Source of the DNA: CAYRVX01 sp964642165
GTDB lineage: Bacteria > Planctomycetota > Phycisphaerae > SM23-33
Length of the DNA: 17,287 nt
Reading direction: 5' to 3'
NCBI GenBank assembly: GCA_964642165.1
Contig: CAZXOC010000152.1
Coordinates: 1 to 17,287 of the forward strand
Made by a program: the position numbers and the translations under genes
The notes under the pieces: generated by a model
What the model saw: only the letters and a program-made list of their open reading frames with translations
The model's database searches: none
What the model was told of the DNA's origin: nothing
Shown: positions 7,536-15,041 of the stretch, one piece after another
Layout of the letters: each line of letters begins with the position of its first letter
Numbering within the stretch: position 1 is the stretch's first letter

Positions 7536-8852
7536 ATGGCTCGTCGGACGAAGCGTCGTGCGTTCCTGAAGCAAAGTGCCGCCGCCGGGGCGGGGCTGGT
7601 GATCCTGCGCTCGGGCGTCCTGAAGGGAGGGCAGCCGCCCAGCGACAAGCTGAACATCGCGATCGTCGGCTGCGGCGGACGGGGCGGGAGCAACACCAAC
7701 GGCGTCAAGAGCGAGAATATCGTCGCGCTGTGTGACGTCAACGAGAAGAACCTCGCCAGGGCGACCAAGCGGTTCCCCAAGGCCAAGACGTACATCGACT
7801 GGCGGAAGTGTCTCGAGCAGAAGGACATCGAGGCCGTCGTGTGCTCGACGACGGACCACACGCACGCCTTCGTCAACGTCTGGGCGATGAACCGGGGCAA
7901 GCACGTCTACTGCGAGAAGCCCCTGGCCAACAGCGTGGAGGAGGCCCACGTCGTCCGCCAGACGTACCTGAAGAACAAGGGCAAGCTCGCCACGCAAATG
8001 GGCACGCAGATCCACGCGTCGGACAACTACCGCCGGATCGTCGAGCTCGTCCGGCGCGGCGCGATCGGCACCGTCAAGGACGCCCACGTCTGGTGCAGCC
8101 GCACGCCCAGGAGCGGAAGCTACCTGCCCGAGGTCAAGCCCGTCCCCGAGCACCTGCACTGGGACCTGTGGATCGGCCCGTCGCCGTTCCACCCCTACAA
8201 CCCCGGCTACGTGGGCGGCTGCCTGAAGTGGAACATCTTCTGGGACTTCGGCAGCGGCCAGATCGGCGACATGGGCAGCCACATGATGGACATGGCCTGC
8301 TGGACGCTGGACCTGGGGCTCGCGACGACCTGCAAGGCCGAGGGCTCGCCCATCAACCCCGACACCCTCCCGCAGTGGCTCAAGGCCGAGTGGGAGCACC
8401 CCGCCAACGACTGGCGGCCGGCCGTCAAGGTCTACTGGTACGACGGCGGGAAGAAGCCCGGCATGCCGATGAAGATCATCGACCGGGACGCGGCCTTCAA
8501 GGGCATCCTGGTGCGGGGCGACAAGGGCTGGGTGATGGGGGACTACGGCTGGCGAATCCTCCGCCCGAGCGGCGACCTGACCTACTTCACCTCGCCGAAG
8601 CAGGAGGAGCTGATCCCGCCGTCGCTCGGCCACCACAAGGAATGGATCGCCGGCTGCAAGGAGGGCAAGCCCACGCTGTGCAACTTCGACTACGCCGGCA
8701 TGCTGGTCGAGAACAACATGCTGGCGCTGGTGGCCTGCCGGGTCGGCAAGAAGCTCAAGTGGGACGCGAAGAACCTCAAGGCCACCAACTGCCCCGAGGC
8801 CGACCAGTACATCCGGAAGACCTACCGCGATGGCTGGGTGCTGAACGGCTAG
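7536..8852 (+). CDS. Tat-exported Gfo/Idh/MocA family oxidoreductase 1
   Basis: A 438-aa NAD(P)-dependent oxidoreductase. The N-terminus is a twin-arginine signal (RRAFLK, R7-R8, then a short hydrophobic stretch), so the protein is probably folded with cofactor in the cytoplasm and exported. A Rossmann fold follows with NIAIVGCGGRGGSN at about 39-52 and the family's catalytic-region E127-K128-P129 (HVYCEKPLANS). The C-terminal alpha/beta domain carries D245-M-G-S-H249-M-M-D252, the family's substrate-site histidine motif. AAGGAG lies 7 bases before the ATG. Such exported members are numerous in Planctomycetes and act on sugars, inositols or modified glycans; the substrate cannot be read from sequence. 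It is a single-gene unit with its own promoter and converges with the lipA transcript. Confidence 0.92.
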   Translation: MARRTKRRAFLKQSAAAGAGLVILRSGVLKGGQPPSDKLNIAIVGCGGRGGSNTNGVKSENIVALCDVNEKNLARATKRFPKAKTYIDWRKCLEQKDIEAVVCSTTDHTHAFVNVWAMNRGKHVYCEKPLANSVEEAHVVRQTYLKNKGKLATQMGTQIHASDNYRRIVELVRRGAIGTVKDAHVWCSRTPRSGSYLPEVKPVPEHLHWDLWIGPSPFHPYNPGYVGGCLKWNIFWDFGSGQIGDMGSHMMDMACWTLDLGLATTCKAEGSPINPDTLPQWLKAEWEHPANDWRPAVKVYWYDGGKKPGMPMKIIDRDAAFKGILVRGDKGWVMGDYGWRILRPSGDLTYFTSPKQEELIPPSLGHHKEWIAGCKEGKPTLCNFDYAGMLVENNMLALVACRVGKKLKWDAKNLKATNCPEADQYIRKTYRDGWVLNG

Positions 8853-8994
8853 CGCGGCGGCACGTCGCGGGGTCCACGTCGAGCGGGACCTTCATCAGGC
8901 CGGTCTGCACGACCGCCGGCACGACCGCCGCGCAGGGGCGCCCGCGCCGGCCCGGGCGCCGGTGGCCTTCGCTGCGCTGATACATGGTCTGCAT
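8776..8994 (-). CDS. Possible small basic protein, last gene of the lpdA-lipA unit
   Basis: A 72-aa ORF beginning MQTMYQRSEG. The reason to list it is a strong ribosome site: AAGGAGG lies 6 bases upstream of the ATG at 8992-8994, and the ORF starts only 23 bases after the lipA stop on the same strand. Codons before the overlap are strongly G/C-ending. The sequence includes the run VVPAVVQTGLMKVPLDVDP and is rich in Arg. Against it: the last 77 bases run antisense to the end of the oxidoreductase gene, a perfect hairpin lies inside it, and I recognise no family. It may be a real small protein or a chance frame after a good Shine-Dalgarno. Confidence 0.35.
   Translation of the reverse strand: MQTMYQRSEGHRRPGRRGRPCAAVVPAVVQTGLMKVPLDVDPATCRRASRSAPSHRGRSSGCTGRPRGSWWP
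8907..8930. repeat. Exact tandem 12-base repeat
   Basis: GCACGACCGCCG occurs twice in direct succession (8907-8918 and 8919-8930). It lies between the oxidoreductase stop and lipA, within the small minus-strand ORF, where it encodes a VVPAVV-type repeat. Confidence 0.6.
8937..8960. terminator. Perfect 8-bp GC hairpin between convergent genes
   Basis: GGCGCCCG (8937-8944) pairs with CGGGCGCC (8953-8960) across an 8-base loop. It lies 84 bases past the oxidoreductase stop and 57 bases past the lipA stop, so it could end both transcripts. There is no T-tract on either strand, and it falls inside the possible small ORF. Confidence 0.35.
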
Positions 8995-9017
8995 GGTCCG
9001 CCTCCTTGCCGCGGCCT

Positions 9018-9953
9018 TCACTTCGCGTTGCGGAGGCAGTCGCGCAACAGGCTCTCGGCCATGTAGCTGCTGCGGACGAACGGCCCGGCCGCCACGCCGT
9101 CGAAGCCCATGGCCAGCGCTTCGGCCCGCCACGCCTCGAACTCGCCGGGCGGCACGAACCGCGCGACGGGCACGTGGGTCGGCGTGGGCGCGAGGTACTG
9201 GCCCAGCGTCAGCACCCGGCAGCCGGCCGAGCGCAGATCGGCCAGGACCCGACGGACCTCGGGCGGGCGCTCGCCCAGCCCCAGCATCAGGCCGCTCTTG
9301 ACGAACCGCGGGCCGCCCGCCGGGCCCACGTGCCGGGCCGCCTGCGAGAGCACGGCCAGGCTCCGCCGGTACTCCGCCCGCGGGCGGACGGCCGGGTACA
9401 GCCGCGCGACCGTCTCCACGTTGTGGCCGAAGACGTCCGGCCCGGACCGCAGGACGGTACGAACCGCCGCGCGGCTGCCGGCGAAGTCGCTGGTGAGCAC
9501 CTCGATGGCGGCCGAGCTCAGCCGCCCGCGGACGGCGCGAACGGTCTGCGCGAAGTGCCCCGCCCCGCCGTCGGGCAGGTCGTCGCGGGTGACCATGGTG
9601 ATGACGACGTGCTTCAGTTGCAGGCGGGCGCAGGCCTCGGCGACGGCCTCCGGCTCGTCGGGGCGGGGCGCGCGGGGCTCGCCGCCGGGGACGGCACAGA
9701 AGCGGCAGGAGCGGGTGCACCGCGGCCCGAGGATCAGAAAGGTCGCCGTGCCGCGCGCGAAGCACTCGCAGCGGTTGGGGCAGCGGGCGCTCGTGCAGAC
9801 CGTCTCGAGCCCCAGGTCGTCGAGCAGCTTCGCGACCTCCGCGCGCCGCCCCCTCGCCGGGACGCGCCTCCGCATCCACCGGGGGAAGCGCCGGGTTGTC
9901 TTCGGGGTCCTCATCGGCCCAGTCGCCTGCCCAGCCCTCGCCTCGGCGCTCAT
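9018..9953 (-). CDS. lipA: Lipoyl synthase
   Basis: A 311-aa radical-SAM enzyme that inserts two sulfurs into protein-bound octanoyl groups to make lipoyl cofactors. Both clusters are complete: the auxiliary cluster CX4CX5C (C53, C58, C64, in CTSARCPNRCEC) and the radical-SAM cluster CX3CX2C (C79, C83, C86, in RCTRSCRFC). The conserved C-terminal RSSY (294-297), which supplies the serine ligand to the auxiliary cluster, is present, as is the family phrase GTATFLILG. The ATG at 9951-9953 overlaps the lpdA stop (ATGA); there is no separate strong ribosome site, so translation is probably coupled to lpdA. An alternative ATG lies 13 codons in (9914). The length is normal. lipB is not in the window. 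Confidence 0.97.
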   Translation of the reverse strand: MSAEARAGQATGPMRTPKTTRRFPRWMRRRVPARGRRAEVAKLLDDLGLETVCTSARCPNRCECFARGTATFLILGPRCTRSCRFCAVPGGEPRAPRPDEPEAVAEACARLQLKHVVITMVTRDDLPDGGAGHFAQTVRAVRGRLSSAAIEVLTSDFAGSRAAVRTVLRSGPDVFGHNVETVARLYPAVRPRAEYRRSLAVLSQAARHVGPAGGPRFVKSGLMLGLGERPPEVRRVLADLRSAGCRVLTLGQYLAPTPTHVPVARFVPPGEFEAWRAEALAMGFDGVAAGPFVRSSYMAESLLRDCLRNAK

Positions 9954-11383
9954 CGCAGCACGTGCAGCGGCAGGTGGAGGAGGGCTTCGGCGGCCTCGCC
10001 CACCGCCTCGGCGAAGCTCGGGTGCGGATGCATCGTCTCGGCGACCTGCTCGACGGTCAACCCGTTGCGGACGGCCAGGGCGATCTCCGCGATGACGTCG
10101 CTGGCCCCCTGACCGATCACGCCCGCGCCGAGGACCGCGCCGCCGTCGGCATCGGCCAGGAGCTTGACCTGCCCCTCCGTCTGCCCGCAGGCGGCGGCCA
10201 TGCCGCTGGCGCGGTAGGGAAAGCGCGCGACGCGAACGTGGCGCCCCTGCTCGCGCGCCGCGGCCTGCGACAGCCCGACCGACGCCGCCTGCGGATGGGT
10301 GTAGACCACCTCGGGCACCACGCGGCGGTCGTCGCGCGCGTCGATGCCCAGGGCGTTGTCGGCCGCCACGATGCCCATCCGGGCGGCCAGGTGGGCGTAC
10401 TGCCGCGTCTCCGCCACGTCCCCCACGGCGAAGAGGCCCTCCACGCCGGTCCGGCAGCGGTCGTCGACGGCGACCACGCCGCGGCTCCGCTCGATGCCGA
10501 GCGCCTCGAGCCCGATGTCCTCCGTGTTGGCCACACGCCCGACGGCGACCAGGGCCCGGGCGGCCTGGACGGTCCGGCCGTCCTCCAGCTCCGCCGTCAC
10601 GCTTGAGGCGTCCGCCGACATGCCGGCGAGCTTCGCGTTCGTCAGGACCGTGACGCCGCGCCGCTTCAGGCTGCGCAACACGGCCGTCGAGGCGTCGCGG
10701 CCGAGTCCCGGCGCCACGGCCGGCAGCATCTCCACGACCGTCGTGGGGATGCCCAGCTCCGAGTAGATCGTCGCGAACTCGCAGCCGATCACGCCGCCGC
10801 CGACGATGAGGACGCTCCGCGGCAGGTCCGAGGCCGTCGTCGCCTCGTCCGTGGTCCAGACGCGGGGCGAGTCCCACGGCACGAACGCCGGCCGCGCCGG
10901 GCGCGAGCCCGTCGCCACGATCAACGCCTTCGCCGTGACCTCCACCGGCCCGTCGGGCGTCTCCACCGCGAGCGTGTCCGCCGCGACCAGCCGCCCGCGC
11001 CCGCGGAGGACCTCCACCTTGCGGTTCCGCAGCAGGAACTCGACGCCCTCCCGCAGCCCGGCGACCACCCGCCCGACGCGGGCCATCAGCGCCGGTCCGT
11101 CCGCGCGGGCGCCGTCGATCGCCAACCCCAGCTCGCCCGCCGACCTCGCCTCCCACAGCAGCCCCGAGGCGTGGAGCATGGCCTTGGTGGGGATGCAGCC
11201 GACGTTGAGGCACGTCCCGCCGAGCGGCCCCGCCTCCACGCAGCACGCCTTCGCCCCGCGCACCGCCGCCCGCAGCGCCGCCACGTAGCCCCCCGTCCCC
11301 CCGCCCAACACGGCCACGTCGTAGTCGCTCAATGCCCGCTCCCGTACTCCGCCTGCGCGGCGTCCGGACTCTGGTAGCTTCAT
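9950..11383 (-). CDS. lpdA: Dihydrolipoyl dehydrogenase (E3)
   Basis: A 477-aa FAD-dependent disulfide oxidoreductase that reoxidises dihydrolipoyl groups of 2-oxoacid dehydrogenase or glycine cleavage complexes, passing electrons to NAD. Visible features are the FAD-binding VLGGGTGGY at 25-33, the redox pair C58 and C63 in GGTCLNVGCIPTK, the NAD domain motif VLIVGGGVIGCEFA, the second FAD motif GLFAVGDV, and the C-terminal H452-P-H454-P with E459, which forms the catalytic His-Glu pair of the dimer. The ATG at 11383 has AGGA 7 bases upstream. A TTG at 11332, which has GGAG 6 bases upstream and starts directly at the SDYDVAV strand, is a credible alternative that removes 17 residues. It heads the lpdA-lipA unit behind a strong promoter. 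No E1 or E2 genes are nearby, so this E3 probably serves complexes encoded elsewhere. Confidence 0.96.
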   Translation of the reverse strand: MKLPESGRRAGGVRERALSDYDVAVLGGGTGGYVAALRAAVRGAKACCVEAGPLGGTCLNVGCIPTKAMLHASGLLWEARSAGELGLAIDGARADGPALMARVGRVVAGLREGVEFLLRNRKVEVLRGRGRLVAADTLAVETPDGPVEVTAKALIVATGSRPARPAFVPWDSPRVWTTDEATTASDLPRSVLIVGGGVIGCEFATIYSELGIPTTVVEMLPAVAPGLGRDASTAVLRSLKRRGVTVLTNAKLAGMSADASSVTAELEDGRTVQAARALVAVGRVANTEDIGLEALGIERSRGVVAVDDRCRTGVEGLFAVGDVAETRQYAHLAARMGIVAADNALGIDARDDRRVVPEVVYTHPQAASVGLSQAAAREQGRHVRVARFPYRASGMAAACGQTEGQVKLLADADGGAVLGAGVIGQGASDVIAEIALAVRNGLTVEQVAETMHPHPSFAEAVGEAAEALLHLPLHVLR

Positions 11384-11403
11384 GCGCCGATCCTGGTGCG
11401 TTT

Positions 11404-11432
11404 CCCCTAGGCTCCGGGCCGGGGGCTGTCAA
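11404..11432 (-). promoter_or_regulatory. Strong sigma-70-like promoter for lpdA-lipA
   Basis: On the minus strand a consensus -35 TTGACA (11427-11432) is followed by a 17-base spacer and TAGGGG (11404-11409). The transcript would start about 14 bases before the lpdA ATG, which fits the ATG start. It is back to back with the promoter at 11474-11502. Confidence 0.55.
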
Positions 11433-11473
11433 GGCGATTCCCCCGGCGACGCCCGCGCCCAGACGGCGAGAGG

Positions 11474-11502
11474 TTGACTTGACCGGCCGAACGGGCTGCA
11501 AT
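11474..11502 (+). promoter_or_regulatory. Sigma-70-like promoter for the secreted beta-helix protein
   Basis: TTGACT at 11474-11479, a 17-base spacer, and TGCAAT at 11497-11502. The leader to the ATG at 11574 would be about 65 bases. The two divergent -35 boxes are 41 bases apart, close enough for one regulator to affect both. Confidence 0.5.
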
Positions 11503-11573
11503 CGCACCGGGACCGACGGCTGCGGGTCGGCGTCCTCTCCGGATCACGCTTGCCCGCCGGAATGGAGAGAAGC

Positions 11574-13502
11574 ATGTCCCGAAGCGGAGCGCGGCGCCTT
11601 CGGTTCGGATCGGCGGCAATCGCTCTGGCGGCGTCCATCGGCGTGGGCCGGGGCGGGGAGTTCGTGCCCCCGCCGAGGGACGGCCTGGTCAACGTGAAGA
11701 CCGACGCCGGCGCGAAGGGCGACGGCGTGACGGACGACACGGCGGCGCTGAAGAGCGTCTTCGAGGCGGGCAAGACGCAGCGCCATTCGACGTTCGGCAG
11801 CGCGCGGCACATCTATCTGCCCAACGGCGTGTACCTCGTCCGCGAGCCGATCCGGGTCGGCGACAAGAAGAAGTTCATCATCGGGCAGAGCCGGGAGAGG
11901 ACGATCATCCGGCTGGAGGATCGCTCCGCGGCGTTCCAGGATGCCCGGCGCCCCGCGCCTGTGATCCACTTCGGCAAGGGATCGCGCCGGGACTGGCACT
12001 TCGCGCAGAACTTCGGCCAGCGGATGGTGAACCTGACGATCGACGTGGGGAGGGGCAACCCCGGCGCGGTGGGCCTGCACTACCACACGAACAACTACGG
12101 CGCGGTCTACCACCTGACGATCCGCACGAGCGACCCCCAGCGGCGCGGCGCGGTGGGCCTGCACCTCTCGTCGGGCCCGGGCCCGGGGCTGGCGTGGGAC
12201 GTCGCCGTCGACGGGTTCGACGTCGGCTGCCGCATCGACGGCGGGCTGCACAGCATGACCGTCGGCAAGCTCACCGTCCGCAGCCAGCGCGTCTGCGGGT
12301 ACGAGGCGGCCGGGAACTTCTCGTCGATCTGGAAGCTCACCAGCACCAACGAGGTCCCCGCGCTGATCGCCCGCGGCGGGCACGTCGTCCTGCTCGACGC
12401 CGACTGCCGCGGCGGCGCGCCCGGCCGGGCCGCAATCCAGCTTGACGGCGGCGTCGCCTTCTGCCGCAACATCCGGACGAGCGGCTACGGCAAGGCGCTG
12501 GTCGCCAAGGCGGACAAGCGCACCGAGGCCGCCGAGATCGCCGGGCCCAACGTCCGGGAGTTCGTCCGCCCCAAGGCGTACTCGCTGTTCGGCAACGAGC
12601 CGGTCTCGCTGAACCTGCCGGTGGCCGAGCCGCCCGTCGCCGCCGACTGGGGCGAGACGAGCACGTGGACGGCCATCGAGCCGGGCAAGGACTCGGGCGA
12701 GCGCATCCAGAAGGCCATCGACGCCGGGGCCGAGCAGATCTACCTCCTGTGCGGCGGCCTGCACGCCATTCGGGACACCATCCACGTCCGCGGGAAGGTG
12801 CGGCGGATCTTCGGGGCCGGGGCGTGGTACCAGTCCCAGGGCGACGCGTTCGGGCAGGACCGGCTCGTGCCCGGCCCCGTGCCGGGCTGCAAGGTGGTGA
12901 GGGGCATCCGCAAGCCCCTGTTCCGCATCGAGGACGGCGAGGCGAAGACCGTGTTCTTCGAGTTCATCAACGACGCGTACGGCAAGGCCGCCTGGACGTT
13001 CGAGCACGCCTCGAAGCGCACGCTCGTCTGCCGCAGCGCCGGCGGCATGTACCGCAACACCGTCACCGGGGGTCGCGCGTTCTTCCTGGACGCCGGCCCG
13101 GGCTCGGGGTGCGTCCTCAAGGGCCCGCAGCGCGTCTGGGCCTGGCAGGTCAACACCGAGAGCTACACGCACAACCCCCACATCCTCAACGACGGCGCGA
13201 TGCTGTTCCTCTGCGGCTACAAGATCGAGAAGGACCGCACCAACGTCGGCACGATCCACGGCGGCTGGACCGAGGTCCTCGGCGGGCTGCTGTACAAGAA
13301 CCGCCAGCGCATCGACATGGTCCCGGCCTTCTTCAACCGCGACTCGAACCTGTCCGTCTCGATCGGCCACGCCGGGCGGCGGTACGACTCGCTGGTGGCC
13401 GAAACGCGCGGCCGGGAGACGAGGAACCTGACGCCCGCGACGCTCGGCGGGCAGTGCGTACCGCTCTACTCGGGCTGGCAGCGGCGCGCCCCGGGGCCAT
13501 GA
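11574..13502 (+). CDS. Secreted double beta-helix protein, pectate-lyase-3 / GH55-like
   Basis: A 642-aa protein. The ATG at 11574 has GGAGA 6 bases upstream and starts a signal peptide (basic SGARRLRF, then GSAAIALAASIGVG). The mature N-terminus has the Pectate_lyase_3 entry motif, VNVKTDAGAKGDGVTDDTAA (about 39-58), followed by IYLPNGVYLVREPIRV. A second, weaker copy of the same layout begins near residue 365 (WTAIEPGKDSGERIQKAIDA, then IYLLCGGLHAIRDTIHVRGK). Two tandem right-handed beta-helix halves of this size recall GH55 beta-1,3-glucanases, although polysaccharide lyases and phage-tailspike-like proteins share the fold. A role in binding or cutting a polysaccharide outside the cytoplasm is likely; substrate and catalytic residues cannot be assigned from sequence. 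It has its own promoter, divergent from lpdA. Confidence 0.82.
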   Translation: MSRSGARRLRFGSAAIALAASIGVGRGGEFVPPPRDGLVNVKTDAGAKGDGVTDDTAALKSVFEAGKTQRHSTFGSARHIYLPNGVYLVREPIRVGDKKKFIIGQSRERTIIRLEDRSAAFQDARRPAPVIHFGKGSRRDWHFAQNFGQRMVNLTIDVGRGNPGAVGLHYHTNNYGAVYHLTIRTSDPQRRGAVGLHLSSGPGPGLAWDVAVDGFDVGCRIDGGLHSMTVGKLTVRSQRVCGYEAAGNFSSIWKLTSTNEVPALIARGGHVVLLDADCRGGAPGRAAIQLDGGVAFCRNIRTSGYGKALVAKADKRTEAAEIAGPNVREFVRPKAYSLFGNEPVSLNLPVAEPPVAADWGETSTWTAIEPGKDSGERIQKAIDAGAEQIYLLCGGLHAIRDTIHVRGKVRRIFGAGAWYQSQGDAFGQDRLVPGPVPGCKVVRGIRKPLFRIEDGEAKTVFFEFINDAYGKAAWTFEHASKRTLVCRSAGGMYRNTVTGGRAFFLDAGPGSGCVLKGPQRVWAWQVNTESYTHNPHILNDGAMLFLCGYKIEKDRTNVGTIHGGWTEVLGGLLYKNRQRIDMVPAFFNRDSNLSVSIGHAGRRYDSLVAETRGRETRNLTPATLGGQCVPLYSGWQRRAPGP

Positions 13503-13576
13503 CGCCGGGCGCGGGGCGGGCGGACCGCGCCGCCGCCGGCGGGCAGTCTCGGCACGTCGGCCGCGACAATCAAGGC

Positions 13577-13626
13577 CGGCGTCTCGGGCGCCGTCGGCCC
13601 CGGCACCCGGCGGCGCGGAGACGCCG
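13577..13626 (+). terminator. Large imperfect hairpin after the beta-helix gene
   Basis: Bases 13577-13585 pair perfectly with 13618-13626 (9 bp, core GGCGTCTC/GAGACGCC). After a small internal loop (GG against G) a further 6 bp pair (GCGCCG with CGGCGC), leaving a GC-rich apical loop of about 14 bases. It lies 75 bases past the stop at 13502 and ends 16 bases before the next -35 box. It is probably a terminator or insulator, though no T-tract follows. Confidence 0.45.
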
Positions 13627-13642
13627 CGCGGGTCCGCCCGGC

Positions 13643-13671
13643 TTGACCCCCTGGCGGCCGGGAGATACGAT
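13643..13671 (+). promoter_or_regulatory. Sigma-70-like promoter for the ACT-domain gene
   Basis: TTGACC at 13643-13648, an exact 17-base spacer, and TACGAT at 13666-13671. It is among the best promoter matches in the window. The leader to the ATG at 13736 is about 58 bases and contains an AAGGAGG ribosome site. Confidence 0.6.
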
Positions 13672-13735
13672 CCGTGAGGATGATCACGTTCCGGCCGCCG
13701 GCGGGCGGCCCGAGATAAGAAAGGAGGACGAGATC

Positions 13736-14122
13736 ATGGCACAGATCTGCAGGCAGTGCGTGGCGGAAGTGTCGGACAAGGTTGGCCGGCTCGCCGAGGT
13801 CACCGACAAGATCAAGGAAGCGGGCGTCAACATCTGCTGCATTTGTGCGTGGGTCGAAGGCGACCGCGGCAAGCTGCTGCTGGTGGCCGAGGACCCCGAC
13901 AAGGCGTGCGACTGCCTCCACGAGATCTGCGACCGCTGCGAGTGGGGCGAGGTCGTCTGCGTGAAGGCCCCCAACGAGGTCGGCGCGCTGAACGCCATCG
14001 CCCACAAGCTGGCCGACGCCGGCATCGGGATCGAGATCGTCTTCGCCACCGCCGGGCACGGCGACGAGGGCATCATCGTCCTGAACACCACGGACAACGC
14101 CAAGGCCGTGGAAATCCTGTAG
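13736..14122 (+). CDS. Cysteine-rich tandem ACT-domain protein
   Basis: A 128-aa protein with no enzyme domain. An optimal ribosome site (AAGGAGG, 8 bases before the ATG) suggests high expression. Residues about 12-33 (VSDKVGRLAEVTDKIKEAGV) show the classic start of an ACT domain, and residues about 73-128 (APNEVGALNAIAHKLADAGI, then a strand ending IIVLNTTDN) show a second one. ACT domains usually bind amino acids or other small ligands and act as dimers. What is odd is ten cysteines in the first 75 residues, several paired: C5xxC8, C34-C35-x-C37, C58-x-C60 and C65xxC68, then C75. This pattern suggests metal or redox sensing added to the ligand fold, which is inference. The stop is 94 bases before the sigma-factor gene, so the two could be co-transcribed, although a small hairpin lies between them. 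Confidence 0.87.
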   Translation: MAQICRQCVAEVSDKVGRLAEVTDKIKEAGVNICCICAWVEGDRGKLLLVAEDPDKACDCLHEICDRCEWGEVVCVKAPNEVGALNAIAHKLADAGIGIEIVFATAGHGDEGIIVLNTTDNAKAVEIL

Positions 14123-14138
14123 GCCCATCGAGCCGGCG

Positions 14139-14154
14139 GGGCGGCCGACCGCCC
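14139..14154 (+). terminator. Short GC hairpin after the ACT gene
   Basis: GGGCGG (14139-14144) pairs with CCGCCC (14149-14154) around a CCGA loop, 17 bases after the stop. It lacks a T-tract, so it may be only an attenuator. No separate promoter for the sigma-factor gene was recognisable in the 94-base gap. Confidence 0.3.
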
Positions 14155-14216
14155 GGGCGCGCCTTCGCGCGTTCGTCCCCAACGGGCCGCCTCGACCTGG
14201 CACGGGGAGGAGCCCG

Positions 14217-15041
14217 ATGGCGAAAGACGTGCCAGGAGACGTCCTCCGCGGGAGCTCCCGGTTCGAGGACACGTCGTGGACGCAGATCCTCCGCGCACAG
14301 CAAACGCGCACCGGGCATCGCCGGCAGGCCATCGGGGCCATCATGGCCCAGTACTGGAGGCCCGTCTACTTCTTCCTCCGCCGCTGGGGGATGGACGCCG
14401 AGAAGGCCAGGGACGTCACCCAGGGCTTCTTCTGTGAGATCGTCTGGGGGCGCAAGCTCATCCAGAGGGCCACGAAGGCCGAGGGCAGAAAGAAGCGCTT
14501 CCGCAGCTTCCTCCTCACCGCCCTGAGAAACTACCTGAAGGACCTCCACGCGACCGAACAGGCGAGCAAGCGAAAGCCGCCCGGCGGGGTGCTGAGCCTC
14601 GAGGGGGAGGACATCCCCGACATCCCGGAGCCGGCCGGGAGCTGCTCCCCCGAGCAGGCCTACGAGTTCACGTGGGCCGCCACGCTCCTGCGCGAGGCGG
14701 TGGAGGAGACGGTGGCCGGCTGCCGCCGGGACGGGCTGGACAAGCACTGGGAGGTCTTCCACGCCACGGAGATCCAGCCGAAGCTCTTCGGTGGCGAGGC
14801 CCCGCCGTTGAGGGAATTGTGCGAGCGGCTCGACATCCGCTCGTCCGCCACCACGAAGGCGGCCGAGCGCGCCTCGGCCATGAAGGTGCAGGTGCAGCGG
14901 CGCTTCCGGGCCATCATCCGACGCCGCGTGCGGCGGGACGTCGACGGCGAGCAGGACGTCCAGGCCGAAATCCAGGAGATCGCCCGAATTCTCCTCAGGA
15001 ACCGCGCAGGCTTGGCGGAGGTCTTCCGTATGGCGGAGTGA
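14217..15041 (+). CDS. ECF-type RNA polymerase sigma factor (long planctomycete-type)
   Basis: A 274-aa sigma-70-family protein. GGAGG lies upstream of the ATG at 14217. Region 2 is recognisable at about 45-115: YWRPVYFFLRRWGMDAEKAR followed by DVTQGFF (D66, Q69), then FRSFLLTALRNYLKD, matching the core-polymerase and -10-binding helices of the long ECF group common in Planctomycetes and Acidobacteria. Residues about 115-195 form the family's long linker (LSLEGED, then SPEQAYEFTWAATLLREAVE). Region 4 at about 200-245 (LRELCERLDIRSSATTKAAE, ending QRRFRAIIRRRV) is divergent in its helix-turn-helix, lacking the usual GAVKVAVHRLRRR phrase. No anti-sigma gene is adjacent; such sigma factors are often controlled by kinases or C-terminal extensions. 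The next gene encodes an unknown 179-aa protein that may be its partner. Confidence 0.88.
   Translation: MAKDVPGDVLRGSSRFEDTSWTQILRAQQTRTGHRRQAIGAIMAQYWRPVYFFLRRWGMDAEKARDVTQGFFCEIVWGRKLIQRATKAEGRKKRFRSFLLTALRNYLKDLHATEQASKRKPPGGVLSLEGEDIPDIPEPAGSCSPEQAYEFTWAATLLREAVEETVAGCRRDGLDKHWEVFHATEIQPKLFGGEAPPLRELCERLDIRSSATTKAAERASAMKVQVQRRFRAIIRRRVRRDVDGEQDVQAEIQEIARILLRNRAGLAEVFRMAE

Noticed and set aside
9018..11507. 829-codon minus-strand open frame spanning lipA and lpdA
   Set aside because: Only its last 311 codons are lipA; the rest is an out-of-frame reading of lpdA produced by high GC content.
11544..13370. 608-codon minus-strand open frame opposite the beta-helix gene
   Set aside because: Antisense shadow: no ribosome site, low-complexity composition, while the plus strand has a signal peptide and family motifs.
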